Positions 42,701-51,052 of a DNA stretch of 64,000 bases are shown here, in pieces. The notes under the pieces were generated by a model. It searched no databases. It was not told the origin of the DNA and saw only the letters and a program-made list of their open reading frames with translations. Location of the stretch: the NCBI GenBank assembly GCA_965197415.1, contig OZ240207.1, positions 1-64,000 of the forward strand, read 5' to 3'. The position numbers and the translations under genes were made by a program. The DNA comes from DAOUJI01 sp965197415. Lineage in GTDB: Bacteria > Chloroflexota > Dehalococcoidia > Lucifugimonadales > JAGWBF01. Every line of letters begins with the position of its first letter. Positions within the stretch are counted from its first letter, which is position 1.

Positions 42701-42988
42701 ATGATCGGAGTTCTGACTCACCACTGGGCTAAGGACGACAAGATAGAGGAAGCAAGAAAGCTCTTGGACGGCAACGGCGAAGCCCAGAGCAAGTTCCGGG
42801 GATTCGGCGCCAGGCAGACGATGGTGTCCCTGAGCGACCCTTCCAAGATATCTACGCTGGTGACCTGGGACAGTAACGAAATCTACGACGAGTGGCGGGC
42901 CAGCCCCGAGCGGAAAGAGTCCATGACCGGCGCTGACGAGCTTTGGTCCAAGCACCCCGAGTCGGAACGCTTTGAGATGGCTGGCTGA
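42701..42988 (+). CDS. Antibiotic biosynthesis monooxygenase (ABM)-like protein
   Basis: A 95-residue ferredoxin-like-fold protein of the ABM type: MIGVLTHHWAKDDKIEEARKLL and MVSLSDPSKISTLVTWDSNEIYDEWRASPER. The family includes small monooxygenases and haem-degrading enzymes; here the catalytic role is uncertain. The start ATG 42701 follows GGAGGCATGGCGG. It is a neighbour, 28 bases apart, of the LLM oxidoreductase, and the two are likely one unit. Confidence 0.7.
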   Translation: MIGVLTHHWAKDDKIEEARKLLDGNGEAQSKFRGFGARQTMVSLSDPSKISTLVTWDSNEIYDEWRASPERKESMTGADELWSKHPESERFEMAG

Positions 42989-43016
42989 CAGTCCCGGTGT
43001 CTCAGGAGAAGCTGCT

Positions 43017-43952
43017 ATGAAGATAGGATTGGCGATGTCCAGGGCGCCCGATGGCCAGGGGATCAAGGAATTCGTCAAGCGCGCTGAGGATTTGGGGTTC
43101 GAGAGCATCTTGATAGGCGACCACGTGGTCCTTCCCACGGCTGGCACCACCCAGTACCCGTATACAGCCGACGGCTCGTTCATCCGACCTGCCGACGAGC
43201 CGTTCCTTGACGTAATGCCCCTGCTCGGTTTCATGACGGCTTGCAGCGACACCATACGCCTGGGAACCACCGTAATCATCGTGCCCTACAGGGACCCGGT
43301 TGTGCAGGCCAAGATGTTCTCCTCCCTGGACGTGCTCAGCGGTGGCAGAATCATCTGCGGCGTGGGAGTGGGCTGGCTGGAAAAGGAGTTCGAGACCCTG
43401 AACGTCCCCTATGCTGAACGTGGCCCAATGACCGATGAGTACATAGAGGTCTTTCAGACTCTGTGGACCCAGGAGGACCCCGTCTACAACGGCAGATTTG
43501 TCAAAATAGACGGCGTCAAGTTCACACCCAAGCCAGTGCAGTCGCCTCTGCCGATTTGGGTCGGGGGGCACACCAGGCGGGCCCTTAGACGCACAGCCAA
43601 GTATGGCCATTGCTGGCATCCCACCAGGCAGACGCCCGACTTCGTGGCCAAAAACCTCCCTTACCTGTATGAGCAAACAGAGCTGGCCGGTCGAGACCCC
43701 GCCGAGATAACCATATCGTTGAAGCGAAGCCTCCACTTCACCGACATAGGACTGGGTGAGCAGGGTACTGTCAGGAGTGGCGGGGCGATGATAGCCGAGA
43801 CCGCGCAGGTCCTTGACGACATCCGCTATTGCCATGAGTTGGGAATCCACCAACTGACCTACGACTTCCGGGTGTCCAGCATAGAAGACAACATCAGGGT
43901 GATGGAGCACCTGGCGGAAACATGCCTTCCGGTGGCCGAGAGCCTGGGCTAA
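43017..43952 (+). CDS. LLM-class F420/FMN-dependent oxidoreductase
   Basis: A 311-residue luciferase-like protein. The start is ATG 43017 behind AGGAGAA. It has VKRAEDLGFESILIGDHVVLP, LGTTVIIVPYRDPVVQAK, SGGRIICGVGVGWLEKEFETLNVPYAERG, and PLPIWVGGHTRRALRRTAKYG. It is the second of its family in the window (other at 18880). The near-identical pattern of motifs suggests one subfamily. Cofactor and substrate unknown. Confidence 0.88.
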   Translation: MKIGLAMSRAPDGQGIKEFVKRAEDLGFESILIGDHVVLPTAGTTQYPYTADGSFIRPADEPFLDVMPLLGFMTACSDTIRLGTTVIIVPYRDPVVQAKMFSSLDVLSGGRIICGVGVGWLEKEFETLNVPYAERGPMTDEYIEVFQTLWTQEDPVYNGRFVKIDGVKFTPKPVQSPLPIWVGGHTRRALRRTAKYGHCWHPTRQTPDFVAKNLPYLYEQTELAGRDPAEITISLKRSLHFTDIGLGEQGTVRSGGAMIAETAQVLDDIRYCHELGIHQLTYDFRVSSIEDNIRVMEHLAETCLPVAESLG

Positions 43953-43983
43953 CCCTCCCTGTAGGAACCGCTTTACAAAACCT

Positions 43984-44018
43984 CTTCCCCATTCAGGGGG
44001 AAGATTGAGATGGGGGTG
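43984..44018 (+). repeat. Weak member of the dispersed GGGAGAGGG/GGGGTGA element
   Basis: CTTCCCC and GGGGAAG form a hairpin (43984-43990 with 43997-44003), followed by TGGGGGTGAG, echoing the element at 50416 and 57662. It may also act as a terminator of the LLM gene. Confidence 0.4.
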
Positions 44019-44087
44019 AGCAGGGCTGTGCGGCCGTTGCCTAAGGGTTGCGCGAGAGTCTCTGTAGGCGGGGATCGTCTCAAGTCG

Positions 44088-44381
44088 TCATGGTTCCGGT
44101 TCTGAGCTTGGGACCTCGTACCGCTTCCTTATATCGTCTATGTAGACCCGGTGGTAGTCTCCGTAGTGGCCGTTCTCAGCGTCTCCGGTCAGTTGCTCGG
44201 CCCACATGTATTGAACGTCCCGCCACTGGATGGGGAAGTGAGGTTCCTCGAAGAACCTGACCACCGCGTCCGATGGGGTGTCGGCGTCCACGTACCCCAG
44301 CATCTGAAAATTGTCATAGGGATTGCCGTTCTCCGAGAGGAATCGGCCTTTCATGGCCCCCAGCACGATGTACAGGCCCAA
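44088..44381 (-). CDS. Small conserved hypothetical protein
   Basis: A 97-residue soluble protein that I do not recognise. TTG 44381 is preferred because GGAGGT lies five bases before it; a longer frame reads through the RBS itself. It begins LGLYIVLGAMKGRFLSENG and contains LGYVDADTPSDAVVRFFEEPHFPI and YMWAEQLTG. Aromatic residues and a beta-alpha pattern suggest a small ferredoxin-like fold, as in DUF1330-type proteins, but this is not shown. It follows the VOC gene on the same strand. Confidence 0.6.
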   Translation of the reverse strand: MGLYIVLGAMKGRFLSENGNPYDNFQMLGYVDADTPSDAVVRFFEEPHFPIQWRDVQYMWAEQLTGDAENGHYGDYHRVYIDDIRKRYEVPSSEPEP

Positions 44382-44408
44382 GTTAACCTCCAACCGGCTT
44401 CAAGGTGT

Positions 44409-44762
44409 CTAGGTTAGCGGTTCCGCAAAACTGATTTCATGGCCGTCCGGGTCTGTGACATGAAAGTAGCGTTCGCCCCAAGGAGCGTCTCGGGGACTAT
44501 CGGGCTGTAATCCCCGTTCCTCCAACATAGTGTGTATCTCATCGACGCCATCCACCCTGATAATGAACCTGCCCCACCACCGGGGCGTGTGAGACGGCGA
44601 TAGAATCAGGTTGAGGTACTCAACAGCCCCTACATAGTAGGAGGTGAAACTGGCGTCGCTGCCGCCGTATATCATTTCAAGGCCCAGCTTGTCGTAGAAC
44701 TCGACTGCCCTGGCCATGTCGCTGACGGCCAGGGTCACAGCGCTGAAATGTTGTATTGTCAT
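44409..44762 (-). CDS. VOC-family protein
   Basis: A 117-residue vicinal-oxygen-chelate (glyoxalase fold) protein: MTIQHFSAVTLAVSDMARAVEFYDKLGLEMIYGG, then YLNLILSP, and the second half RWWGRFIIRVDGVDEIHTMLEERGL, HVTDPDGHEISFAEPL. The end DPDGHEISFAE is diagnostic. Start M at 44762 is chosen over an upstream frame. Function is unknown. Confidence 0.85.
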   Translation of the reverse strand: MTIQHFSAVTLAVSDMARAVEFYDKLGLEMIYGGSDASFTSYYVGAVEYLNLILSPSHTPRWWGRFIIRVDGVDEIHTMLEERGLQPDSPRDAPWGERYFHVTDPDGHEISFAEPLT

Positions 44763-44849
44763 GCTCAGGTCTCTATAGCCCGTATTGACTTCCACTTCGG
44801 AGAGGGAGAGGGAGTTGATGATAGCAGACGTTGCAGACGCAGACCAAGG

Positions 44850-45908
44850 CTAAAGAGCAGAGCGAACCCGAGCGGCCAGCCTTGCCGTCCACATCTTCAC
44901 CAGGGTGTTGGACCTGGCGGCGGGAAGAGATGAGGCCATGACCGAATAGACCCATCGGCGGCTGACCTTGGTTGTCACCTCAGGGTTGAGCCAGTCGCGG
45001 TTTTGGGCCAGCTTTCCGAGGGTGGCTATGCCGATTATCACAGGCCACAGCGCCGCCAGACGCAGGCGCAGTGAGCCTCTGGGTATGGCCAGGATATAGT
45101 CCACGGCCTCCTGGTAATGCTCCAAGGCCCGTTGGATGCCCCATGCCAGGGCTGGCCTTGCCGCCAGCGCAGCCGATGGGTCCAGCAGGTCGTCCGGCCT
45201 AAGTCCTAGCTGCGAAAGCCTGGTTTCGGGCAGGTAGCACCGCCCAATGCGCAGGTCCCTGGGTATGTCTCGCAGGACGTTGGTTAGCTGCAGGGCCTTG
45301 CCGAACCTGACGCCGGCCTTGGACATCTTCTCCAGGTCCCACTTCCTCAACGCTGGCGTACGGGCCATGGTGATTGCCGTCCAGAACTCGCCCACGCACC
45401 CTGCAACGTGATACGTGTATTGGTCCAGGTCATTGTCCGTCTCCAGGGACCCGACGGCCCCCGCCTCCTCCGGCGGAAAGACGGTCAGGTCCATCTCCAT
45501 GCCACGGGTGAGGTTCACAACCACCGACCTGATCAGGCTTTGGTCTTCTTGAGGAGCGGACTCCAGGCAGCTTAGAGCGTCGCCTAGGCTGCTTATCAAC
45601 TCTCCCTCGGCCTCTGATTTCTGGAAGCTCGTCAGGTCGCGGGCCATTTCACCTACTGATTCGGGGGGCGCCGATTCTTCCAGAACGGCGCGAAAGCTGA
45701 GCAGGTGTTCAAGACGCTGGGCTGGAGGCAGCGCCCGCGTATCGGCGATGGTGTCCGCTGCCCTAGCCAACAGATATGCCAGCCCCACCGGCCTTCTGAG
45801 GTCGGCTGGAAGGACCCTGATGGTCAGGTAGAAGCTCCGGGAAACCTGGGGAAGCAACCCGGTGAGGAGTTTTTCCCAGGTGACCCTTTCCGGTCCGGTA
45901 TGGCTCAT
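44850..45908 (-). CDS. Squalene/phytoene synthase family protein
   Basis: A 352-residue trans-prenyl condensing enzyme (SQS/PSY fold). It joins two C15 or C20 prenyl diphosphates. The two Asp-rich motifs are DTIADT and VLRDIPRDLRIGRCYLP, and FARRFL-like SRSFYLTIRVLP is at the N-terminus. ATG 45908 (MSHTGPERV) is used because the longer frame from 45983 runs into a dispersed repeat; ATG 45941 is another option. No other carotenoid or hopanoid gene is near. Squalene versus phytoene cannot be decided. Confidence 0.86.
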   Translation of the reverse strand: MSHTGPERVTWEKLLTGLLPQVSRSFYLTIRVLPADLRRPVGLAYLLARAADTIADTRALPPAQRLEHLLSFRAVLEESAPPESVGEMARDLTSFQKSEAEGELISSLGDALSCLESAPQEDQSLIRSVVVNLTRGMEMDLTVFPPEEAGAVGSLETDNDLDQYTYHVAGCVGEFWTAITMARTPALRKWDLEKMSKAGVRFGKALQLTNVLRDIPRDLRIGRCYLPETRLSQLGLRPDDLLDPSAALAARPALAWGIQRALEHYQEAVDYILAIPRGSLRLRLAALWPVIIGIATLGKLAQNRDWLNPEVTTKVSRRWVYSVMASSLPAARSNTLVKMWTARLAARVRSAL

Positions 45909-45977
45909 GGCTCCAACGCTCGTTGTGAGATGGTCGCCCATATTATAGCAACGGGCCAGGATCTTTAGATTATTCAC

Positions 45978-45997
45978 CCTCACCCCAACCCTCTCCC
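45978..45997. repeat. Half copy of the dispersed repeat
   Basis: CCCTCACCCCAACCCTCTCC is the reverse complement of the right half of the element at 50416-50449. It lacks the paired left half. Confidence 0.6.
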
Positions 45998-46105
45998 GTC
46001 AAGCGCGATGGGGCGGCAATGGAGAATTGGGCCTTCAAGTGATAGTATTAGCCGTTGACGCAACTCTATTGCGGACAACGCCTGTTGAGGCGATTTGAGG
46101 TGGTC

Positions 46106-46426
46106 ATGGCCACGGAGGAACAGCCCCTTATCCCACCGGAGGAATACACCGTAGACGAATACTATTCAACGGAAGGCGCCGTGAGTTTCTACTGCGACTC
46201 GCTGCACATCAGCAGCGGGTTGTACAGCTCCATCCTCTTCTTGGGAGAGCTTCAGGAGGATAGGGAACCCACTCTCAGGGCCAAAATCAAGGTCAGCCCC
46301 CAGTTGCTCAAGGCCATCGCTTTACTGGCCCGGAAACATGTCAGGGAGTACGAGAATGCCGTTGGCCCCATAAGCCTTCCGCGGCAAGTCCTCGACGCCT
46401 GGAGCATCACGGAGCAGGACCTGTGA
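46106..46426 (+). CDS. DUF3467-like small protein
   Basis: A 106-residue acidic protein: YTVDEYYSTEGAVSFYCDSL, SSGLYSSILFLGEL and LRAKIKVSPQLLKAIALLARKHVREYENAVG. The pattern of a short strand-rich front followed by a sPQ-LLKAI helix resembles DUF3467, but identification is tentative. Its TGA overlaps the next GTG start as GTGA, the first of a coupled set of three genes leading to the aminopeptidase. Confidence 0.6.
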   Translation: MATEEQPLIPPEEYTVDEYYSTEGAVSFYCDSLHISSGLYSSILFLGELQEDREPTLRAKIKVSPQLLKAIALLARKHVREYENAVGPISLPRQVLDAWSITEQDL

Positions 46427-46899
46427 GCGAAGATTCAGGTCAGTCCCTTGAGCCAAGGGGAGAAGGCTTCCACCTGACTTCTCCAGGGGCGCCTGAGGAA
46501 TGGGGATTTAGGCTCCATCGCGCAAGCCGACCGAGGGGCGCCGAGGACTTTCTTACCCAAAGCGAAGTCACGCCCGTGGCCGTAGAACGTCTAGGGAACT
46601 CGGACCTTCCGCCCCGATTCGAGGCTAAGCTGAGGTTCGAGATTCCGATGATAGTCGTGGACACCTACGACGCCGTGTACGTATTCGAGCGGGTCATCAA
46701 TAAGCTCCACGGCTTCTCCCGAGACGTTAAGGCGGCCAAGTGGGAGCTTAGCAGCAAGCTGCTGGGTCACCTGAAGTTCCTGACACGCCTAGAATCGGAC
46801 AAGATGGCCGATCGCCTGAAGCTGGAGCTGGAGTTCCTGCGGGCGGCCTTCCAGCCCATCGAGGGCGGAGACAACGAATCGGAGGATGACGAGCAGTGA
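46423..46899 (+). CDS. Hypothetical protein coupled to the M1 aminopeptidase
   Basis: A 158-residue protein that I do not recognise. The N-terminal 60 residues are Pro/Gly-rich and look disordered. The rest is helical: EIPMIVVDTYDAVYVFERVINKLHGFSR, then KWELSSKLLGHLKFLTRLESDKMADRLKLELEFLRAAFQ. Acidic end. Its frame is linked by GTGA overlap to the previous gene and by a 4-base overlap to the aminopeptidase GTG, so all three are probably translated together. Confidence 0.6.
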   Translation: MSEDSGQSLEPRGEGFHLTSPGAPEEWGFRLHRASRPRGAEDFLTQSEVTPVAVERLGNSDLPPRFEAKLRFEIPMIVVDTYDAVYVFERVINKLHGFSRDVKAAKWELSSKLLGHLKFLTRLESDKMADRLKLELEFLRAAFQPIEGGDNESEDDEQ

Positions 46900-49469
46900 G
46901 CGCCGAAGAAGTCTATGAGAAGTCATTGGGACTCCATTGCGGAAGGCGAGCCGGCCTACAGCAGTCCAACGGCAGGAAGCCCTTTGCTCTGCCCGGGGAT
47001 GAACCCAAGTGGCCGCGGGACCGGACGGTTGACATAAAGCACATAAAGCTGGAACTGGACGTGGACGTGGACTCCCGTTCCATCAGCGGCGCAGCCACAC
47101 ACACTGTATCCCCCATCAACGACGGCGTCTCCACCCTGGAGTTGGACGCAGCCGAATTAGACATTTCGGGCATCGCGTTGTCCGACGGGACTTCCCTGGC
47201 CTACGCCCGTGAGGACTGGAAACTGTCCATCAACCTTGGCGGTCCCCGGAAGGCTGGCGAGGAGATTACGGTCAGAATTGAATACGGCACGACTCCGCGT
47301 AAGGGCCTCTATTTCAATATGCCCGACGACGGATACCCGGACCGGCCCCGGCAATTGTGGACCCAAGGGCAGGACGAAGACTCCAGGTTCTGGTTCCCCT
47401 GCTTCGACTATCCCAATGAGAGGTTCACCAGCGAAATCGTAGTAACCGTGCCCTCGGAATGGACCACCATTTCCAACGGGACCCTCACGTCATCCGAGCC
47501 TTCAGGTTCGGACGGCTCCAGGCGGACCGACCACTGGGTCCAGGACAAACCCCTGCCCGCCTATCTCATGTCCTTGGTGGCAGGGGAATACACCGAAATC
47601 AAGGACGGCGACGCCGGGGGTGTGCCAATTCTCTACTATTCACCTCCGGGCAGGGAGGAAGACACCCGCCGTGCTTTCGGCAAAACGCCCAAAATGATGG
47701 AGTTCTTCACCGAGAAAATCGGCGTCCCTTACGCCTGGGACAAGTATTCCCAAGTGACCGTGGCCGACTTCATATTCGGAGGCATGGAGAACACGTCGGC
47801 CACCACCATGACTGACCAACTGATGCATGACGAACGGGCCCACATCGACTACTCCGCCGACGGCATCGTGGCCCACGAGTTGGCCCACCAGTGGTGGGGA
47901 GACCTGCTTACCTGCAGGGACTGGTCCCACGGCTGGTTGAACGAGGGGTTCGCCACCTACTCCGAGCTGCTGTTCAGGGAGTTCGACCTGGGAGTGGACG
48001 AGTTTCGGTACGGCGTGTACCAGGACGCCGGGATATATTTTGGAGAGGACTCCGGCCACTACCGGCGGCCCATCGTCAACAACGTCTACAACCAACCCGT
48101 TGACCTGTTCGATCGGCACCTCTACGAGAAGGGCGCACTGGTGCTCCACATGCTCCGAGGAGTCCTTGGCGACGACGGCTTCTGGAAGGCGCTCAACCAC
48201 TATTGCGTAACGAACCAGGGGCGCAACGTTGTGACCGAGGACCTTCAGAAGGCCATCGAAGAGTCCACCGGCAGGAACCTGGACTGGTTTTTCCACCAAT
48301 GGGTATTCAAGGGAGGCCACCCGGAGCTCAAAGTCGCCTATAAGTGGGACGAGGAGTCCAACTCGGCCGAACTCACTGTGTCCCAGAGCCAGGCTGTGGA
48401 CGAGTTGACGAGTCTTTTCAGGACCTCCGTTCAGGCAATCTTCTACACGGAATCTGGAGCCGTCTCCCACAAACTGGACATCAGCAGCAAGGAGCAGACC
48501 TTCCGCTTTCCCATGCAGGACAAGCCCAAGATGGTCTCCTTCGACCCTGGCTACCTGTGCCTTAAAAGCCTGGACTTCACCCGTCCTAAGGAGATGCTGC
48601 TCCACCAGCTTGAGAATGACCCGGACGTGCTGGGCAGGATAGACTCTGCCCAGGCCCTGGCTAAGCTGGGCGCCCCCGACTGTGTGGAGGCCTTGAAGAA
48701 GGCCGTGCTGGAAGATTCCTTCTGGGGTGTTCAGGTAGAAGCGGCCAAAGCTCTGGGCACGATAAAGTCCGACGCCGCTCTGAACGCCCTTGTCTCATGC
48801 ACGGGCGTCGGACACGCCAAGGCTAGAAGGGCCGTGGCGGGGGCCCTTGGCGCCTTCAAAGAGGAGGCCGCCCTCAAGGCTCTGGAACCATTGATGGAAA
48901 GCGACGAGAGCTATCTGGTGGAGGCTGAAGCCGTCCGCGCGGTAGCCAAGACAAAGCAGCCTCGCTCCTTCGACCTGGTTTCGGCGGCGTTGGGGAAACC
49001 GTCGTTCCAGGAAGTGGCCACTGCCCAGGCATTGCTGGGTCTAGCTGACCTGAAAGACGATCGGGGCATAGAGCTGGCCAAGGAATGGGCCAAATACGGG
49101 AAACCCTCCCGCGCACGGGAAGCCGCCCTGTCGTCCCTAGGCAAGTTGGGTGAGGGGAAGAGTGAAGTCGTGGAGTTCTTGTCGGACTTCGTCGACGATC
49201 CGTGGCTCCGCGCGAGGGCCAACGCTGTTGGGGCCCTGAGGGAGTTGAAAGACGACAAGGCCATCCCCGCGATCTCTCGTAGAATCCCTAGGGAGCTGGA
49301 CGGGCGGGTGGTCCGCTTGTGCCGTGAAGCCATTTCCGCGATCAGCGAGGGCAAGGACCGGGGAGACGACGTCAGAAAACTCCGAGAGGAGATGGAGTCT
49401 CTCCAGGACGAGAACCGAAAGCTAAAGGACCGTCTGGATAAGCTGGAATCGAAGATGAACGGGACTTAG
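46896..49469 (+). CDS. M1-family aminopeptidase with HEAT-repeat C-terminus
   Basis: An 857-residue zinc aminopeptidase. The HExxH motif is HELAHQWWGD (H327, E328, H331), and the third zinc ligand is in WLNEGFATYSE. The substrate-binding GxMEN is GGMENTSATTM. After a short linker, residues 565-805 form HEAT-like repeats (ALAKLGAPDCVEALKKAVLE, AAKALGTIKSDAALNALVS, and others), and residues 815-857 look like a coiled coil. It begins with GTG and overlaps the preceding gene. The role is peptide trimming; there is no signal peptide, so it is cytosolic. Typical of TAF2-like M1 proteins. Confidence 0.92.
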   Translation: MSAEEVYEKSLGLHCGRRAGLQQSNGRKPFALPGDEPKWPRDRTVDIKHIKLELDVDVDSRSISGAATHTVSPINDGVSTLELDAAELDISGIALSDGTSLAYAREDWKLSINLGGPRKAGEEITVRIEYGTTPRKGLYFNMPDDGYPDRPRQLWTQGQDEDSRFWFPCFDYPNERFTSEIVVTVPSEWTTISNGTLTSSEPSGSDGSRRTDHWVQDKPLPAYLMSLVAGEYTEIKDGDAGGVPILYYSPPGREEDTRRAFGKTPKMMEFFTEKIGVPYAWDKYSQVTVADFIFGGMENTSATTMTDQLMHDERAHIDYSADGIVAHELAHQWWGDLLTCRDWSHGWLNEGFATYSELLFREFDLGVDEFRYGVYQDAGIYFGEDSGHYRRPIVNNVYNQPVDLFDRHLYEKGALVLHMLRGVLGDDGFWKALNHYCVTNQGRNVVTEDLQKAIEESTGRNLDWFFHQWVFKGGHPELKVAYKWDEESNSAELTVSQSQAVDELTSLFRTSVQAIFYTESGAVSHKLDISSKEQTFRFPMQDKPKMVSFDPGYLCLKSLDFTRPKEMLLHQLENDPDVLGRIDSAQALAKLGAPDCVEALKKAVLEDSFWGVQVEAAKALGTIKSDAALNALVSCTGVGHAKARRAVAGALGAFKEEAALKALEPLMESDESYLVEAEAVRAVAKTKQPRSFDLVSAALGKPSFQEVATAQALLGLADLKDDRGIELAKEWAKYGKPSRAREAALSSLGKLGEGKSEVVEFLSDFVDDPWLRARANAVGALRELKDDKAIPAISRRIPRELDGRVVRLCREAISAISEGKDRGDDVRKLREEMESLQDENRKLKDRLDKLESKMNGT

Positions 49470-49531
49470 CCGCATATCCTAATCAAAATAGGCAGAGGCC
49501 GACTGGCCTGGACTGCTGTAGAAGGAGCGAG

Positions 49532-50371
49532 ATGGCCGTAGAAAAGATAAGCGTGGGGGATGTGGAGATACTATCAGTGTCCGATGGGCAGCTTTACGCC
49601 GACCCGTGCGCATTCTTCCCGTCGGTGGAAGCGTCCAAGTGGGACCCCTATGCTGCGGACATGACCGATGACCACAACATCGCCCTCAATATTGGTTCGT
49701 TCATTGTGCGGTCTGACGGCCAGACGGTCATAGTGGACACCGGTATGGGGGACAGCAAGTCCACCAGGGTAAGGGGAGAGTCCGGCTTGCTCCTGGACAA
49801 CCTTCGTTCCAAGGGAATCTCCCCCGAGGACATCACTATGGTGATCATGACCCACGCCCACGTCGACCACGTGGGCACGAATCTCAAGCGGGACGGGGAC
49901 AAGGTCGAGCCGGTCTTCCCCAAGGCACGGTACTGGGTCAGTTCCGTTGACTGGGAAGCCTGCCACAACGAGGAAATACAGAAGGACCGGTTCCCCAATG
50001 CGCCAGCCCAGGTCTGGCCGTTGGAAGAGCTGGGGGTGCTGGAACTGTTCGACGGAGAGCACTCCTTTACCAGCCATCTGACCAGCCTCCCCTCACCGGG
50101 CCACACACCGGGGCACATGAGCATCACCGTCGAGTCGGGGGGAGAGAAGGCGCTGATAACGGGCGACATCGCCCACAGCGTGGCTCAGGTGCATGAGACT
50201 GACTGGTTCCCGGCCGCCGATATAATCCCTGACCTGGCAGTTGAGACCCGTACCCGAATATTCGAGCAGCTGGAGCGGGACGGGACCGTGGCGGCGTCGG
50301 GCCACTTCCCGGCCCCTGGATTCGGGCGGGTGGTCAGGCTGGAAGGACGCCGCTACTGGCAAGGGTTGTGA
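49532..50371 (+). CDS. Metallo-beta-lactamase fold hydrolase
   Basis: A 279-residue MBL-fold protein with the motif HAHVDHVG (H108, H110, D112, H113). Upstream is VIVDTGMG, and the later ligands are PGHTPGHMS and ITGDIAH. RBS GAAGGAG precedes the ATG. It lies after the aminopeptidase. Family members include lactonases and glyoxalase II; no substrate is evident. Confidence 0.9.
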   Translation: MAVEKISVGDVEILSVSDGQLYADPCAFFPSVEASKWDPYAADMTDDHNIALNIGSFIVRSDGQTVIVDTGMGDSKSTRVRGESGLLLDNLRSKGISPEDITMVIMTHAHVDHVGTNLKRDGDKVEPVFPKARYWVSSVDWEACHNEEIQKDRFPNAPAQVWPLEELGVLELFDGEHSFTSHLTSLPSPGHTPGHMSITVESGGEKALITGDIAHSVAQVHETDWFPAADIIPDLAVETRTRIFEQLERDGTVAASGHFPAPGFGRVVRLEGRRYWQGL

Positions 50372-50415
50372 ACATATAGAACCCCCTCTCTCCCCGCCAG
50401 GCTGCCACCAAAACT

Positions 50416-50449
50416 CCCTCTCCCCGCGGGAGAGGGTTGGGGTGAAGGG
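50416..50449 (+). repeat. Dispersed hairpin element (REP-like)
   Basis: CCCTCTCCC (50416-50424) and GGGAGAGGG (50428-50436) form a 9-bp stem with a 3-base loop, followed by TTGGGGTGAAGGG. It lies between the hydrolase and nitroreductase genes. Related copies: 57662 and half at 45978. Confidence 0.75.
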
Positions 50450-50463
50450 CAAGAGGAGCCGAA

Positions 50464-50955
50464 ATGGATGTCTACGAGGCCATACGCTCGCGGGTGGCTG
50501 TCCGCAGCTTCAAGCCGGACCCGGTCCCCGACGCAGTTCTGGACAAGATATTGCGCGCCGCCCGCTGGGCCCCAAGCCGCCGTAACCGGCAGCCGTGGCG
50601 CCTCATTGTCATCAAGAGAAAGGACACCCTGACCAAGCTGGCTGGGATGACCTCCGGCGGCGCTTACATCGCTGGGGCACCTATGGCGATTGCGGTCGTC
50701 ATGGACGACAAGCGGATGGCCCAGTTTGATGCGGGCCGTCTGATCGAGAACATGCTGCTGGTGGCGTGGAGCCAGGGGATAGGGACGTGCATGGTGGGCG
50801 GATGGGACCAGGACGCGGTGAAGGAGCTTCTCGGAATACCTGAAGACATGGAGTTCATCACGGCCATGCCCTACGGCTACCCCGCCGACTCCACCCCTTC
50901 CAGCAAGCGTCGCAAGCCCCTCTCAGAGTTTGTCCACATGGAACGGTTTGGGTAG
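50464..50955 (+). CDS. Nitroreductase family protein
   Basis: A 163-residue FMN-binding protein of the nitroreductase family. The FMN-binding start RSRVAVRSFKPDPVPDAVLDKI and RAARWAPSRRNRQPWRLIVI are clear. The end reads GIPEDMEFITAMPYGYPAD. It is shorter than many (170-220 residues). RBS AGAGGAGC. Partner substrate unknown. Confidence 0.88.
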   Translation: MDVYEAIRSRVAVRSFKPDPVPDAVLDKILRAARWAPSRRNRQPWRLIVIKRKDTLTKLAGMTSGGAYIAGAPMAIAVVMDDKRMAQFDAGRLIENMLLVAWSQGIGTCMVGGWDQDAVKELLGIPEDMEFITAMPYGYPADSTPSSKRRKPLSEFVHMERFG

Positions 50956-51052
50956 GGGCGACCCTTCAACGCCGCCAGCGCTCCGATCAGGACAAACGGA
51001 GTCTTTGCGTCCTTGCGCCCTGGCGTATCGGGCCCCTCACGGCAGCCCTCTC

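Noticed and set aside
47640..48605. 321-codon antisense ORF opposite the aminopeptidase
   Set aside because: Shadow frame in a GC-rich gene; the sense strand has HELAHQWWGD.
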